Shown one piece after another: positions 14,059 through 22,252 of a stretch of 24,905 nt of DNA (within the stretch, counting starts at the first letter, position 1; every line of letters begins with the position of its first letter). The notes beneath the pieces are model-generated. The model had not been told where the DNA came from and did not search any database. It was given only the letters and a program-made list of their open reading frames with translations. This stretch comes from a virus. The translations under genes were made by a program, and so were the position numbers. The stretch spans positions 1-24,905 of the IMG/VR virus record IMGVR_UViG_3300044796_000665. One strand, given 5' to 3'.

Positions 14059-17000
14059 ATCAGCCTCGAACGCCATCACCCGCTATGCCGGGATCCAGGT
14101 GCAGACCTCCTCCCTCGGGCTGAACGTGCCGGTCGGCTGGGGGACTTTTCGCTGCAAGTGCAACCTGGTCGACTATCTGGATTTCAAGTCGAAGGCCGAC
14201 AAGGCGGCGGCGGGGAAGGGCGGATCGACCACCACCGGCTACAGCTACAGCGCCACGGTTATCCTGGCGCTGTGCGAGGGTCCGATCGACGGCGTCTCGA
14301 CGGTCTATGTCGACGGCAAGGTCTACACCAACGCCGCCAAGACCGCCCTGGTCCAGGCCAACCTCAACCTGAACACCGGAGCGATCGGCCAATCGGCCTG
14401 GTCCTATCTGACCTCGAACCACCCCGACCACGCCATCGGCTACAGCGGGCTGGCCATCGTCTACCAGTCCAACTATGCGCTCGACTCCAGCGCCACCACC
14501 CCGAACCACAGCTTCGAGGTGGCGCGTCTGGCCGGCTTCGGGGTCAGCGGAAGCAAGGACGCCGACCCCTCGCTGGTGGTCTCCGACTTCTTCGGCAACG
14601 CCCGCTACGGCGTGCCGTCCTGGGCGCCGGGCCTGCTGGGCGATCTGACGCAGTATCAGGACTATTGCCTGGCCGCCGGCCTGCTGGTCTCGCCGGTGAT
14701 CGATTCCCAGCGCAGCGCTTCGGACTTCCTGACCGAACTGCTCAGGGCGACCAACTCGACCTGCGTCTGGTCCGAGGGCCTGCTCAAGTTCATCCCCTAC
14801 GGCGACACCGCCCTGAGCGGGAACGGCAAGACCTACACGCCGGCCTCGACGCCGGTCTATTCGCTGAACGACGACGACTATATTCCCCAGTCCGAGGGCG
14901 ACGATCCCTTGACGGTCGACATCCAGGACCAGTCCGACGCCTACAACGTGGTCCAACTGGAATATCTTGACCGGACCAACCAGTACAACATGGCCATCGC
15001 CCTGGCCTCGGACGCGGCCAACGTGGCCCAGTACGGGATGCGGCGAAAGGACCCGGACACCGTCCATTGCATCGCCGCGCCCGCCGTCGCGGCGCTGTCG
15101 GCGCAGCTCTATCTGCAGCGCACCCTCTACATCCGCTCCCAGTTCAAGTTCACGGTAGGCTGGCAGTTCGCCCTGCTGGAGCCGGGCGACATCCTCGAGC
15201 TGACCGACACCGGGCTCGGCCTGAACGCCTATCCGGTCCGCATCATCCAGATCGACGACGACGAGGACGCCTGCCGCGCCATCATCGCCGAGGACTATCC
15301 TGTCGGAGTCGCCAACGCCCCGCTCTACGCCATGCAGAACTCAGCGGGTTACGCGGTCAACCAGGGGATCGATCCTGGGAGCGTCGAAACCAACCTGCTG
15401 CTCTATTCCGGCGATCCAACGCAGTCGGCCTGGTTCAAGGTCAACGCCACGGTCACCGGCGCGGCCTCGACCGACCAGTTCGGCCTGACGACGGCGGCCT
15501 ATATCGTCCCGACGGCCGTGAGCGGCGTCCACGCGATCGGGCAAGAGGTCGCCAACACCTTCGCGGGGCTGAACTACACCTACTCGGTCTGTCTTCAGAA
15601 GAGCGCCCACAAGATCGCCCGCGTGGAACTCGAGGACGGAACGAACGGCGTCATCATCGAGGTCGACCTGAACGCGGGGACCATCGTCACCCCCGGAACG
15701 GCCAGCGGGGACGCTGTCCTGGTCTCCGCGACCATGAACCCGACGCTCGTCTCCGGCATTTGGCGGGTGGCGATCACGGCGCAATTTCCCGGCGCCACGG
15801 CGCTCTACGGAATCGTCTTCGCCAACAGCGACGCCAACGCCAACATCTGGACCGGCGACGGGTCCAACGCCATCCTGGTTTCGCAACAACAGCTCTATCA
15901 GGGCCTGGCGGGGCGTCCCTACGCCGCCACGACATCGGCTATCTCCGGCCCCTACCTGTTCAACCCGCCGTCGGTCCTTTCGTCCAGCCTCGAGGTCTGG
16001 GCGGCGGTGGCCGGCGGTCCCAACTGGGGCGGCGCCAACGTCTGGGCCTCGATCGACGGGACCAACTACCAGCAGATCGGAACCATCGACGGGTCGGCCC
16101 GCTACGGGATCGCGACGGCCTCGTTCGCCAGCCACGCCGACCCGGACACGGCCGACACCCTGTCGGTTGACCTCGGGGCCTCGGCGGGCGCCCTGACCGG
16201 CGCATCGAGCGCCGACGCGGACAACGGGGCGACCCTTTGCCTGATCGACGGCGAGCTGGTCTGCTTCTCGACCGCGACCCTGACCAACCCGAGCCGCTAC
16301 AACCTGACCAGCTACATCCGCCGCGGCTACCTCAACAGCACCATCGCCGCCCACGCGGCCGGCGCGCCCTTCGTGCGGCTCGACGAGGCGATCTTCGACT
16401 TCCCCTATTTCGCCACCAACGCCGACCAGCCGGTCTACATCAAGTTCCAGAGCTTCAATCAATGGGGCCATGGCGTCCAGAGCCTGTCCGACTGCCTGGT
16501 CTACACCATCGTCCCGATCCCGCTCGGCGCCGCCGCCCCGTCGAGCGCGGCCTGGACGGCCGTCGGCACGACCCTGAGCAACGCCGGCCAGTCCATCCCG
16601 GCGATCGTCATCACCGGCGCCAGCGACAACCCCAGCGCCACCGCGATCGACTTCGAATACCGCGTCACGGGGACGACGATCTGGATCTCGGCGGGCATGG
16701 GCAACGCCAACGCGACATCCAAGATCATTGCCTCTGTCCAGTCGGGCCAGACCTACGACGTCTCGGTGGTCTACATCGTCGGCGACATCGTCTCGAACCG
16801 CGAGATCATCGCCAGCGCCATCACGGTCGGGGCTATCGCGACGGGGGGCGCCGTCGGTTCGAACCTGATCAATGACTCGTCGGCCGGCTCCGGCAAGACC
16901 GTCGTTCTGCCAGGCAGCGGCCACGTCGACATCATCCTGACCGGCATCGGCGGATCCGGAAACGGGGTGATGTCCGGAGGCCTCAAGGACGGCTTCACCA

Positions 17001-17419
17001 CCACCAACTACGGCGGCGGCGCGGGCGGGACGGTGGTGATCCATGGCTTCCCCGCCTCCGGTCAGACCCTGACCTACACCCTGCCGTCAGCGGTGGGTTC
17101 GGCGGCCACCTGCACGGGGACGGGGCTCAACATCACGGCCAACAGCGGAACCTCGGCCACCACCAGCGCCGAGGGCGCCGGCGGAACCGCGACCGTCACC
17201 ACCGCGACGGGGGCTTCGTCGACCAACGCCTACACCGGCCACAACGGCGGCCTGACCGACACCTGGGACGGCGGCGGCGCGGCCAATATCAGCGGCGCCT
17301 ACACCGACCAGACCACGGACGGGACCGGCGGGATCGCTCCCGGCGGAGGCGGCGCGGGCGCGCTCGGGGCCGTCCAGCCCGGCGCGGGCGCCTGCCTGCA
17401 GATCATCGCGAGGGCCTAG
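14048..17419 (+). CDS. gpJ-like tail-tip / host-recognition protein
   Basis: A 1123-residue protein at the place of GTA gp15 or lambda gpJ. The N-terminal half (about 1-445) is the hub-like part ('LNVPVGWGTFRCKCNLVDYL', 'GYSYSATVILALCEGPIDGV', 'WQFALLEPGDILEL'). About 446-632 looks like an inserted carbohydrate-binding jelly roll ('NLLLYSGDPTQSAWFKVNA', 'NYTYSVCLQK', 'LVSGIWRVAI'). About 633-820 returns to the gpJ-type pattern ('DGELVCFSTATL', 'IRRGYLNSTIAAHAAGAPFV'). About 825-930 is fibronectin III-like. About 945-1123 is Gly/Ser/Thr-rich, like a glycine-rich adhesin tip. Domain limits are estimates. The variable insert and C-terminus are the likely receptor-binding parts. Confidence 0.8.
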   Translation: MAGRSASNAITRYAGIQVQTSSLGLNVPVGWGTFRCKCNLVDYLDFKSKADKAAAGKGGSTTTGYSYSATVILALCEGPIDGVSTVYVDGKVYTNAAKTALVQANLNLNTGAIGQSAWSYLTSNHPDHAIGYSGLAIVYQSNYALDSSATTPNHSFEVARLAGFGVSGSKDADPSLVVSDFFGNARYGVPSWAPGLLGDLTQYQDYCLAAGLLVSPVIDSQRSASDFLTELLRATNSTCVWSEGLLKFIPYGDTALSGNGKTYTPASTPVYSLNDDDYIPQSEGDDPLTVDIQDQSDAYNVVQLEYLDRTNQYNMAIALASDAANVAQYGMRRKDPDTVHCIAAPAVAALSAQLYLQRTLYIRSQFKFTVGWQFALLEPGDILELTDTGLGLNAYPVRIIQIDDDEDACRAIIAEDYPVGVANAPLYAMQNSAGYAVNQGIDPGSVETNLLLYSGDPTQSAWFKVNATVTGAASTDQFGLTTAAYIVPTAVSGVHAIGQEVANTFAGLNYTYSVCLQKSAHKIARVELEDGTNGVIIEVDLNAGTIVTPGTASGDAVLVSATMNPTLVSGIWRVAITAQFPGATALYGIVFANSDANANIWTGDGSNAILVSQQQLYQGLAGRPYAATTSAISGPYLFNPPSVLSSSLEVWAAVAGGPNWGGANVWASIDGTNYQQIGTIDGSARYGIATASFASHADPDTADTLSVDLGASAGALTGASSADADNGATLCLIDGELVCFSTATLTNPSRYNLTSYIRRGYLNSTIAAHAAGAPFVRLDEAIFDFPYFATNADQPVYIKFQSFNQWGHGVQSLSDCLVYTIVPIPLGAAAPSSAAWTAVGTTLSNAGQSIPAIVITGASDNPSATAIDFEYRVTGTTIWISAGMGNANATSKIIASVQSGQTYDVSVVYIVGDIVSNREIIASAITVGAIATGGAVGSNLINDSSAGSGKTVVLPGSGHVDIILTGIGGSGNGVMSGGLKDGFTTTNYGGGAGGTVVIHGFPASGQTLTYTLPSAVGSAATCTGTGLNITANSGTSATTSAEGAGGTATVTTATGASSTNAYTGHNGGLTDTWDGGGAANISGAYTDQTTDGTGGIAPGGGGAGALGAVQPGAGACLQIIARA

Positions 17420-17974
17420 ATGCAGCGCGTGGACGATCCCGCCGACGTCGTGATGGACCCGGACGCCCATCCCTGGACCGTGCGGCTGAAATACACCGCC
17501 GTCGCCGAACTGCTGAGCGACTACCGCCAGTCCAACGCCATCATCGGGCGGCGCGCCTGCCCGGTGAGCGACTATCTCGCCGACCACCTGAACGACGACA
17601 TCACCGAGGTCGAGGCCTACGTCTACGCCCACCCCGAATGGGGCCCCGTCGCGATCTGCGAATCGATGCATCGGACCCTGCTGTTCAACAACGCCCAGAC
17701 GCACGAGCACGGCGAATTTCTCGCCGGCTGGGCTCAGCACTACCTCATGCTCAACCTGGTCAAGCACCACCCGTTCGAGCGCGCGCGCGGTCCGTTCAGC
17801 GAGATGCTCAAGCACCGCGACATGCGCTTCGCCAGCCCGGCGGCGGCCTATGTCGCCCTGGCCTACCTGAACGCCGGCCATCCCAACCCGCGCAAGTTCC
17901 TCGAAAAGCCCGAGGTCGCGGCCAAGTTCGCCGGCCTCGACGTATCCGCCTTCGCCGCGCCGGACTTCGACTAA
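17420..17974 (+). CDS. Phage-associated protein of unknown function (184 aa)
   Basis: A 184-residue soluble protein beginning at the base after the tail-tip stop, with GAGGG five bases upstream, so surely part of the tail operon. It is His- and aromatic-rich ('HPEWGPVAICESMHRTLLF', 'HEHGEFLAGWAQHYLMLNLV') and appears mainly alpha-helical, with no signal peptide or membrane segment. The C-terminal 'LNAGHPNPRKFLEKPEVA' is polar. I do not recognise the family. Its place between tip and fibre-like genes suggests a fibre assembly or tip-attachment role, but that is inference only. A terminator-like palindrome follows it. Confidence 0.75.
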   Translation: MQRVDDPADVVMDPDAHPWTVRLKYTAVAELLSDYRQSNAIIGRRACPVSDYLADHLNDDITEVEAYVYAHPEWGPVAICESMHRTLLFNNAQTHEHGEFLAGWAQHYLMLNLVKHHPFERARGPFSEMLKHRDMRFASPAAAYVALAYLNAGHPNPRKFLEKPEVAAKFAGLDVSAFAAPDFD

Positions 17975-18001
17975 CGCGAACCGCGTTCGCCAACCCTTCT
18001 C

Positions 18002-18060
18002 CGTCATCCCGGCCGAGGGCTCGCGTAGCGGGCCGTAGAGCCGGGATGACGATCTGTTTT
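18002..18060 (+). terminator. Dispersed palindrome with T-run, likely terminator
   Basis: CGTCATCCCGGC (18002-18013) pairs with GCCGGGATGACG (18040-18051), a perfect 12-pair stem with a 26-base GC-rich loop that can fold further. TTTT follows at 18057-18060. The element matches the intergenic palindromes common in alphaproteobacterial chromosomes. It would end or weaken transcription after the tail operon, before the exported fibre-like genes. Confidence 0.6.
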
Positions 18061-18093
18061 CAAACCGCGCACTCAACACTCAAGGAGCCACCG

Positions 18094-19209
18094 ATGAAAG
18101 TCATCACGCCCGCAATCGCGGCGCTGGCGCTCGCCTGGACCGGCGCCGTCCACGCCCAGAGCGCGCCCACCGTGGGCGCCTACCAGGTCCCCAGCGGCTC
18201 GAGCCAGATCCCTGCTCAGGGCGTCCAGATCATCGGGTATGACTCCGTCACGGGCGCCCTCTGCGTGATTGGCCAGACCGCCACCTGTTCGCTGCAGAGC
18301 TCGGGCGGCGGCGGCGGGGGAGGCGGAGCGGTCACCGCCGCCTCCGGCGCCTTCGCCCTCGGTTCCATCGTCGATCTCGGCACGGGCGCGAGCCCCGGCG
18401 CGAACACCGTCAACGGTTACCTGAAGACCATCGACACCACCCTCGGCTCGCCCTTCCAGGCCGGCGGCTCGATCGGCAACACCGCGTTCGGGATCACCGG
18501 TACGCTGCCCGCCTTCGCCTCCACGCCGACGGTCAACGCGGCGGAGAGCGGAACCTGGAACGTCGGGCTGTCGACGGGCTCCAACGCGATCGGTTCGATC
18601 ACCAACGCCAGTTTCGGGATCACCGGTACGCTGCCCGCCTTCGCGTCAACGCCGACCGTCAACGCGGCCCAGTCGGGCGCCTGGAACACCGGCGGTCTGA
18701 CCGGCGTCAACCAGTCCGGCTCCATCACGCGGATCGCCAACACCACCATCTACGCGGCCAACGAGCTGATCTGTCTCTACGCCTCGACCACGGCCTGCGC
18801 GCCGATCCAGGTCACGATCGCCGGGGCCAACGCCGCCACGGGCACCCTGGGGCGGGTGATGCTGGGCAAGACGGGCACGAGCCTGACGGGCGCGACCTTC
18901 ACCGTCTGGTTCTTCAGCGCCGCGCCGACCACGACCTCGATGTACGACCACACCGCCTATGTCGGCCCCTTCGCGGCGGACCTGCCGAACTATCTGGGCA
19001 GTTACACCTGCAACGCCATGCAGGCGACCAACGACGCGACCGCCCAGGCCTTCAGCGAATGCACGCCCACGGCCGGCCAGGGCTGGATGCAGTATCAGGC
19101 CCTGTCCGGCCACACCTATGTCGACGCCCTGATCACGGTCACTGGCGCCTACACCCCGATCTCGGGCGAGGTCTTCACGATCTACGCCAACAGCTTGCAG
19201 GACAAATAG
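18094..19209 (+). CDS. Fibre-like phage surface protein with Sec signal peptide
   Basis: A 371-residue protein with a clear signal peptide (Lys2, hydrophobic 4-18, cleavage after Ala21 in VHA|Q), a run of eight glycines (71-78), and two copies of a 'FGITGTLPAFASTPTVNAA' unit 42 residues apart; 32 bases are identical between the copies (18487-18518 and 18613-18644). The C-terminal ~150 residues ('TVWFFSAAPTTTSMYDHTAY', 'FAADLPNYLGSY') carry a pattern I know from phage virion proteins of many hosts. ATG 18094 has AAGGAG six bases upstream. A signal peptide on a virion-type protein is unusual: it may be exported by the lysogen, or processed for assembly at the envelope. The next gene, two bases downstream, has the same feature. 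Confidence 0.75.
   Translation: MKVITPAIAALALAWTGAVHAQSAPTVGAYQVPSGSSQIPAQGVQIIGYDSVTGALCVIGQTATCSLQSSGGGGGGGGAVTAASGAFALGSIVDLGTGASPGANTVNGYLKTIDTTLGSPFQAGGSIGNTAFGITGTLPAFASTPTVNAAESGTWNVGLSTGSNAIGSITNASFGITGTLPAFASTPTVNAAQSGAWNTGGLTGVNQSGSITRIANTTIYAANELICLYASTTACAPIQVTIAGANAATGTLGRVMLGKTGTSLTGATFTVWFFSAAPTTTSMYDHTAYVGPFAADLPNYLGSYTCNAMQATNDATAQAFSECTPTAGQGWMQYQALSGHTYVDALITVTGAYTPISGEVFTIYANSLQDK
18487..18644 (+). repeat. Two in-frame repeat units inside the fibre-like gene
   Basis: The 32-base block starting TTCGGGATCACCGG occurs identically at 18487-18518 and 18613-18644, 126 bp (42 codons) apart, and similarity continues for about 30 bases beyond each copy. The identity at DNA level, not only protein level, suggests a recent duplication or gene conversion and a site where repeat number could change by recombination. 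Confidence 0.85.
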
Positions 19210-19211
19210 CG

Positions 19212-20957
19212 ATGAAGCGCCGATCGATCCTGCTCGCCGCGCTGGCGGCCCTTGCCGCGCTCGCCGGCGCGGCCGACGCTATGACGCGTGCTCAGCGCGT
19301 CGGGGTGGTGATGCACAAGAAGGCGATCGTCGTCGCCTCCTACACGCCGGCCAGCGTCCACCTGGACGGCCAGCAGTCCTATCTCTCGACGCCCAACCCC
19401 TACACGGCGTCCCCGACGCCGATGAAGGTCAGCAGCACGACGGTCGCCGACACGTCGACCATGACAGTCAGCTACTGGCTCAAAGCCTTCCCAGCCTCAT
19501 CCTCGTCAGCCGGGACGGGCATCACCTATCTGAGCGGCTATGGAAGCGACATCGTGTCGTCGTCGCCGAACTCGACGGATGCGAGCACGGAAGTCATCCC
19601 TGGCAACGCGATGACTTACGACAACGCGTCCAGCAACTATGGCACGCTCAGGGCCAACTTCAACGACGATACGGGCGGCTCCGGTCACCAATGCCTTGCG
19701 ACGATCAGTAGTTTGTTGTCGGACGCGAACTGGCACCACATCCTCTATTCATTCGATGGGACCGTAAGCAGCACGACCAAGAGCCTCGCCATCTACGTCG
19801 ACGGCGTGTCGAAGATCACGACCTGCACCGGCCCAAGCACGGCCGCCTTTGTCGTCGGGCTGAGTCAGCGCGCCTGGATGGTGAAGGGCAATTCGGTCGG
19901 CCTTTTCAGCCCTGGCGCGGGCAATATCGACGTCGCGGACGTGTTCCTCGACGCGACGATATCCATCGTCTGCGACAGCAGTTCCAACATCACCGTGAAC
20001 AGCGTGTCCTATGCCTGCCCCGGCGGCCAGGGGACCATTCCGGCGGCCTTGCTGGCGAAGTTCTACAAGAGCGGGCCGGTCTATCTCGGCGCGAATGGCG
20101 CGGTCCCCCTTGGCCGCCAGCCTGAAATCTATCTCAGCGGCTCGGCGTCCGGCTTCCAGACCAACCTCGGGCAGGTCACCAACCTGACGACAGCCGGCAG
20201 CGCCTGGAACGCGCCCACCGGCCCGAACAGCATGCCGACCGCTCACCCCTATGTCCAATGGGCCACGGGGGCCAACGGCGCTGGAGGCCTGACCACGCTT
20301 TCGGCCTACGCCGTCAACCCGTCCAGCACGATCGCCGTCGGCGATTTGCTGATCACGACCCTGAAGCTCACGGACACCATGGGCGTGTCCAACCACTCCC
20401 CGGCGCCCCCGAGCGGTTTCACGCTTCTCGATGATCAGGAGAACGGCTCCTGCACGAATTCCGGCGACGCCATGGCGACCGCCTATCGTCTCGCCACCAG
20501 CGCGGACGTGTCGGGAACCGGCCAATACACCTGGACCTGGACGACGGCGGCCGGAAAGGGCTCGACGGTGATGATCGTCGATGTCCGGAACGCGAACCAG
20601 ACCACGCCGATCGACGCCCACGGAATCAGCGCGATCCAGGGATGTTCGGCCAACACGGCATCGGACGTCGCGCCCTCGGTATCGCCTTCGGCGACGAATG
20701 ACCTGCTGCTTTCCGTTTACGGCAACTACGGCAAGGAGACGACCTGGACCACGATCACCCAGCCGTCCGGGCAAACGCCCGCCGTCTCACTGACGGGCGT
20801 GACCCAATTTTCATCGATCGGGTTGACCGGCTTCTATGCGGGCCAGGTCGTCGCGTGGGAGAACCTGACTGCCTCGGGCGCGACCGGAACGCGGACGGCC
20901 ACTCTCAATGCGACCGACGCCGGCGTGGCCGCGAACATAGCGATCGCGCATCCATGA
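19212..20957 (+). CDS. Exported LamG-like / fibre-like protein
   Basis: A 581-residue protein with an N-terminal signal peptide (basic MKRR, hydrophobic Ala/Leu run 6-20, cleavage near Ala23). About 45-245 resembles a LamG/concanavalin A-like lectin fold: 'ASVHLDGQQSYLS', 'TMTVSYWLKAF', 'NWHHILYSFDG' and 'AIYVDGVSK' mark the typical strands. The region after about 345 ('FTLLDDQENGSC', 'AMATAYRLATSADVSGTGQ', 'VRNANQTTPIDAHG') resembles a second sandwich domain I have seen in phage and secreted proteins. The gene begins two bases after the previous stop, so both are co-transcribed. It is likely carbohydrate-binding; whether it is a virion protein or a lysogen surface protein cannot be told. Its end faces the methyltransferase, 16 bp away. 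Confidence 0.7.
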   Translation: MKRRSILLAALAALAALAGAADAMTRAQRVGVVMHKKAIVVASYTPASVHLDGQQSYLSTPNPYTASPTPMKVSSTTVADTSTMTVSYWLKAFPASSSSAGTGITYLSGYGSDIVSSSPNSTDASTEVIPGNAMTYDNASSNYGTLRANFNDDTGGSGHQCLATISSLLSDANWHHILYSFDGTVSSTTKSLAIYVDGVSKITTCTGPSTAAFVVGLSQRAWMVKGNSVGLFSPGAGNIDVADVFLDATISIVCDSSSNITVNSVSYACPGGQGTIPAALLAKFYKSGPVYLGANGAVPLGRQPEIYLSGSASGFQTNLGQVTNLTTAGSAWNAPTGPNSMPTAHPYVQWATGANGAGGLTTLSAYAVNPSSTIAVGDLLITTLKLTDTMGVSNHSPAPPSGFTLLDDQENGSCTNSGDAMATAYRLATSADVSGTGQYTWTWTTAAGKGSTVMIVDVRNANQTTPIDAHGISAIQGCSANTASDVAPSVSPSATNDLLLSVYGNYGKETTWTTITQPSGQTPAVSLTGVTQFSSIGLTGFYAGQVVAWENLTASGATGTRTATLNATDAGVAANIAIAHP

Positions 20958-20973
20958 ACGCCATCGAGGCAAA

Positions 20974-21828
20974 TCAGCCCGTCGCCTGCAGGACTTCGCC
21001 GCCGTTTCCGCCCGCCGTGACTCGGACGTTGGCCTCGGCGCCGGCCCGTGGTGGAAGCATTTCGCCCCTCGTGCCTTGCCAGATCACCACGCTGTCGTCG
21101 CGCCAGGCCGCAGCTTCCGCCTCAGCTTCATCGCAAGGATACTTCGCGGCGTGATAGCGAGAAAGAGCATCGCTGCGGTCGAAAATCTTGGCGTTGGCGG
21201 GGTTGTAGTAGATCAAGAAGACCTTGTTGCCAGATTTTTCTTGGTGTCTAGCGACCTTCGCCGCGACCTGTTTCATCAGCGGGGCGTAGAATGAGTTGTA
21301 GAGATAGATCACCACTAGGCCCGGCGGGATTTCGAAGTCGAGCACGTTGCCTTCGACGATCTCGATCGGCCTCCGCTCCGGATGCAGCGCACTGATGCGG
21401 GCGCCGTTGCGGCGCGCGATTTCGCAGAGGGCGGGCGATAGCTCAACTCCGACGATGCGGCGGAAGGGATATTCACTGGCCACGATGAGGGGGCGACCCT
21501 TGCCGCATCCGAAATCGACGAAGGATGCCCGGTCCAGATTCGGGATCGTCGCGAGCGCCTTGCGGATGATCGAGGGCTGCGATCCCACGTAGCCGAAGTT
21601 GTGCAAGTCGGCGCTTGAGTTGGTGCGCAGCGCGCTGGCCGAGATCACGCCGCCGGTCTCGATTCCGTAGAGCGCGTCTATAGGGTGTTGGTGGGCCACT
21701 CTTGGCTGAGGACTTGTCGAGGAACCCGTGGCAAATCGTGCGACCTTCCGAATCAAGGTCCGCATGGTTGTCCCTAATGGCTGGACGAAGAGAGCCCTCC
21801 TCGCCACGAACATCAATTTGGACATCAT
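20974..21828 (-). CDS. Class I SAM-dependent methyltransferase, cargo gene
   Basis: A 284-residue Rossmann-fold methyltransferase. Motif I is 'FVDFGCGKGRPLIVA' (about 103-117), followed by the acidic residue Glu129 in 'VGVELS' that binds the SAM ribose, 'VEGNVLDFEIP' as the motif II/III region and 'LYNSFYAPLMKQVAAKV' as motif IV. The substrate cannot be read; no DNA-methylase catalytic motif such as (D/N/S)PP(Y/F) is present, so a small molecule, lipid or protein is more likely than DNA. The start is uncertain: ATG 21828 is chosen, with a second ATG next to it, and GTG 21864 adds 12 basic residues; neither has a strong ribosome site. It is oriented against the late operon. Confidence 0.8.
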   Translation of the reverse strand: MMSKLMFVARRALFVQPLGTTMRTLIRKVARFATGSSTSPQPRVAHQHPIDALYGIETGGVISASALRTNSSADLHNFGYVGSQPSIIRKALATIPNLDRASFVDFGCGKGRPLIVASEYPFRRIVGVELSPALCEIARRNGARISALHPERRPIEIVEGNVLDFEIPPGLVVIYLYNSFYAPLMKQVAAKVARHQEKSGNKVFLIYYNPANAKIFDRSDALSRYHAAKYPCDEAEAEAAAWRDDSVVIWQGTRGEMLPPRAGAEANVRVTAGGNGGEVLQATG

Positions 21829-22015
21829 CAGGTCTCTGCCTGCGGCGACCTTTGCCGCCCGCACTTGAACCTACGGTCTCGGGTTGAGACCGGCAAGTCT
21901 AGCGACAGCCGTCCTAGTTGTCGCTCTGCGAACGTCGTTCGCCGCCTACCCCGAGGATTCCTATGGCCGCCCAACCGTCCGAGCCGGGGCCACCTGCGTC
22001 GTTTATAGGTCCGGG
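21829..22015. other. Gene-free gap upstream of the methyltransferase
   Basis: This gap holds the 5' region of the methyltransferase and the end of the decayed antitoxin remnant. I see no protein frame with family resemblance or start-site support, and no strong hairpin. The methyltransferase promoter should lie here or further upstream in the toxin-antitoxin region. Confidence 0.35.
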
Positions 22016-22247
22016 GATCCGCGCGGAGTCATCAATTGCTTCGCCTCGCTCCCATGTTCCGGCGTGCGAGCCGGAACGCCGAAGCTGTGCTCGAACGCCT
22101 TGAATGTCTTGGCCAACCTTCCACCGTGCGTGCCGCCGCCGACAACGCGGCGGGCGGGGCGGTCTTGCCGTCCAGATGGTCGCGGACCTCGCCGAGGCTT
22201 TCGATCAGCTCGCGGCCGAATTCGGTGTCTTCGAGCGTGGTCTCCAT
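22016..22247 (-). pseudogene. Frameshifted remnant of an HTH antitoxin-like gene
   Basis: An ATG at 22247 opens a good N-terminus, 'TEFGRELIESLGEVRDHLDG', like those of small HTH antitoxins, but after about residue 33 the frame becomes arginine-rich and unfamiliar. Reading the other frames restores the family: 'LAKTFKAFEHSFGVPART' in one, then after a one-base loss 'TWERGEAIDDSARI' in another. These align with the intact antitoxin's 'FAARFGFSTGAVRDWEQ' and 'QPEASARI' region. At least two frameshifts and a truncation are needed, so it is most simply a dead HTH gene. It begins six bases after the intact antitoxin stop. A 71-residue product (22032-22247) could still be made. Confidence 0.6.
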
Positions 22248-22252
22248 GGCTG

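Noticed and set aside
14060-15067. Long open minus-strand frame antisense to the tail-tip gene
   Set aside because: It mirrors the strong codon bias of the plus-strand gene, is Gly/Arg/Val-rich without any family pattern and has no start-site support.
15341-17044. 567-codon minus-strand open frame
   Set aside because: It is the antisense of the GC-rich tail-tip gene; composition is arginine/glycine/aspartate filler and the sense strand carries the recognisable domains.
18487-18644. Direct repeats as a CRISPR array
   Set aside because: There are only two copies, both in frame inside a coding gene, with no cas genes and no regular spacer pattern.
20974-21828. Methyltransferase as a DNA restriction-modification enzyme
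   Set aside because: No DPPY/NPPY-type or cytosine-methylase catalytic motif is visible and no restriction endonuclease is nearby.
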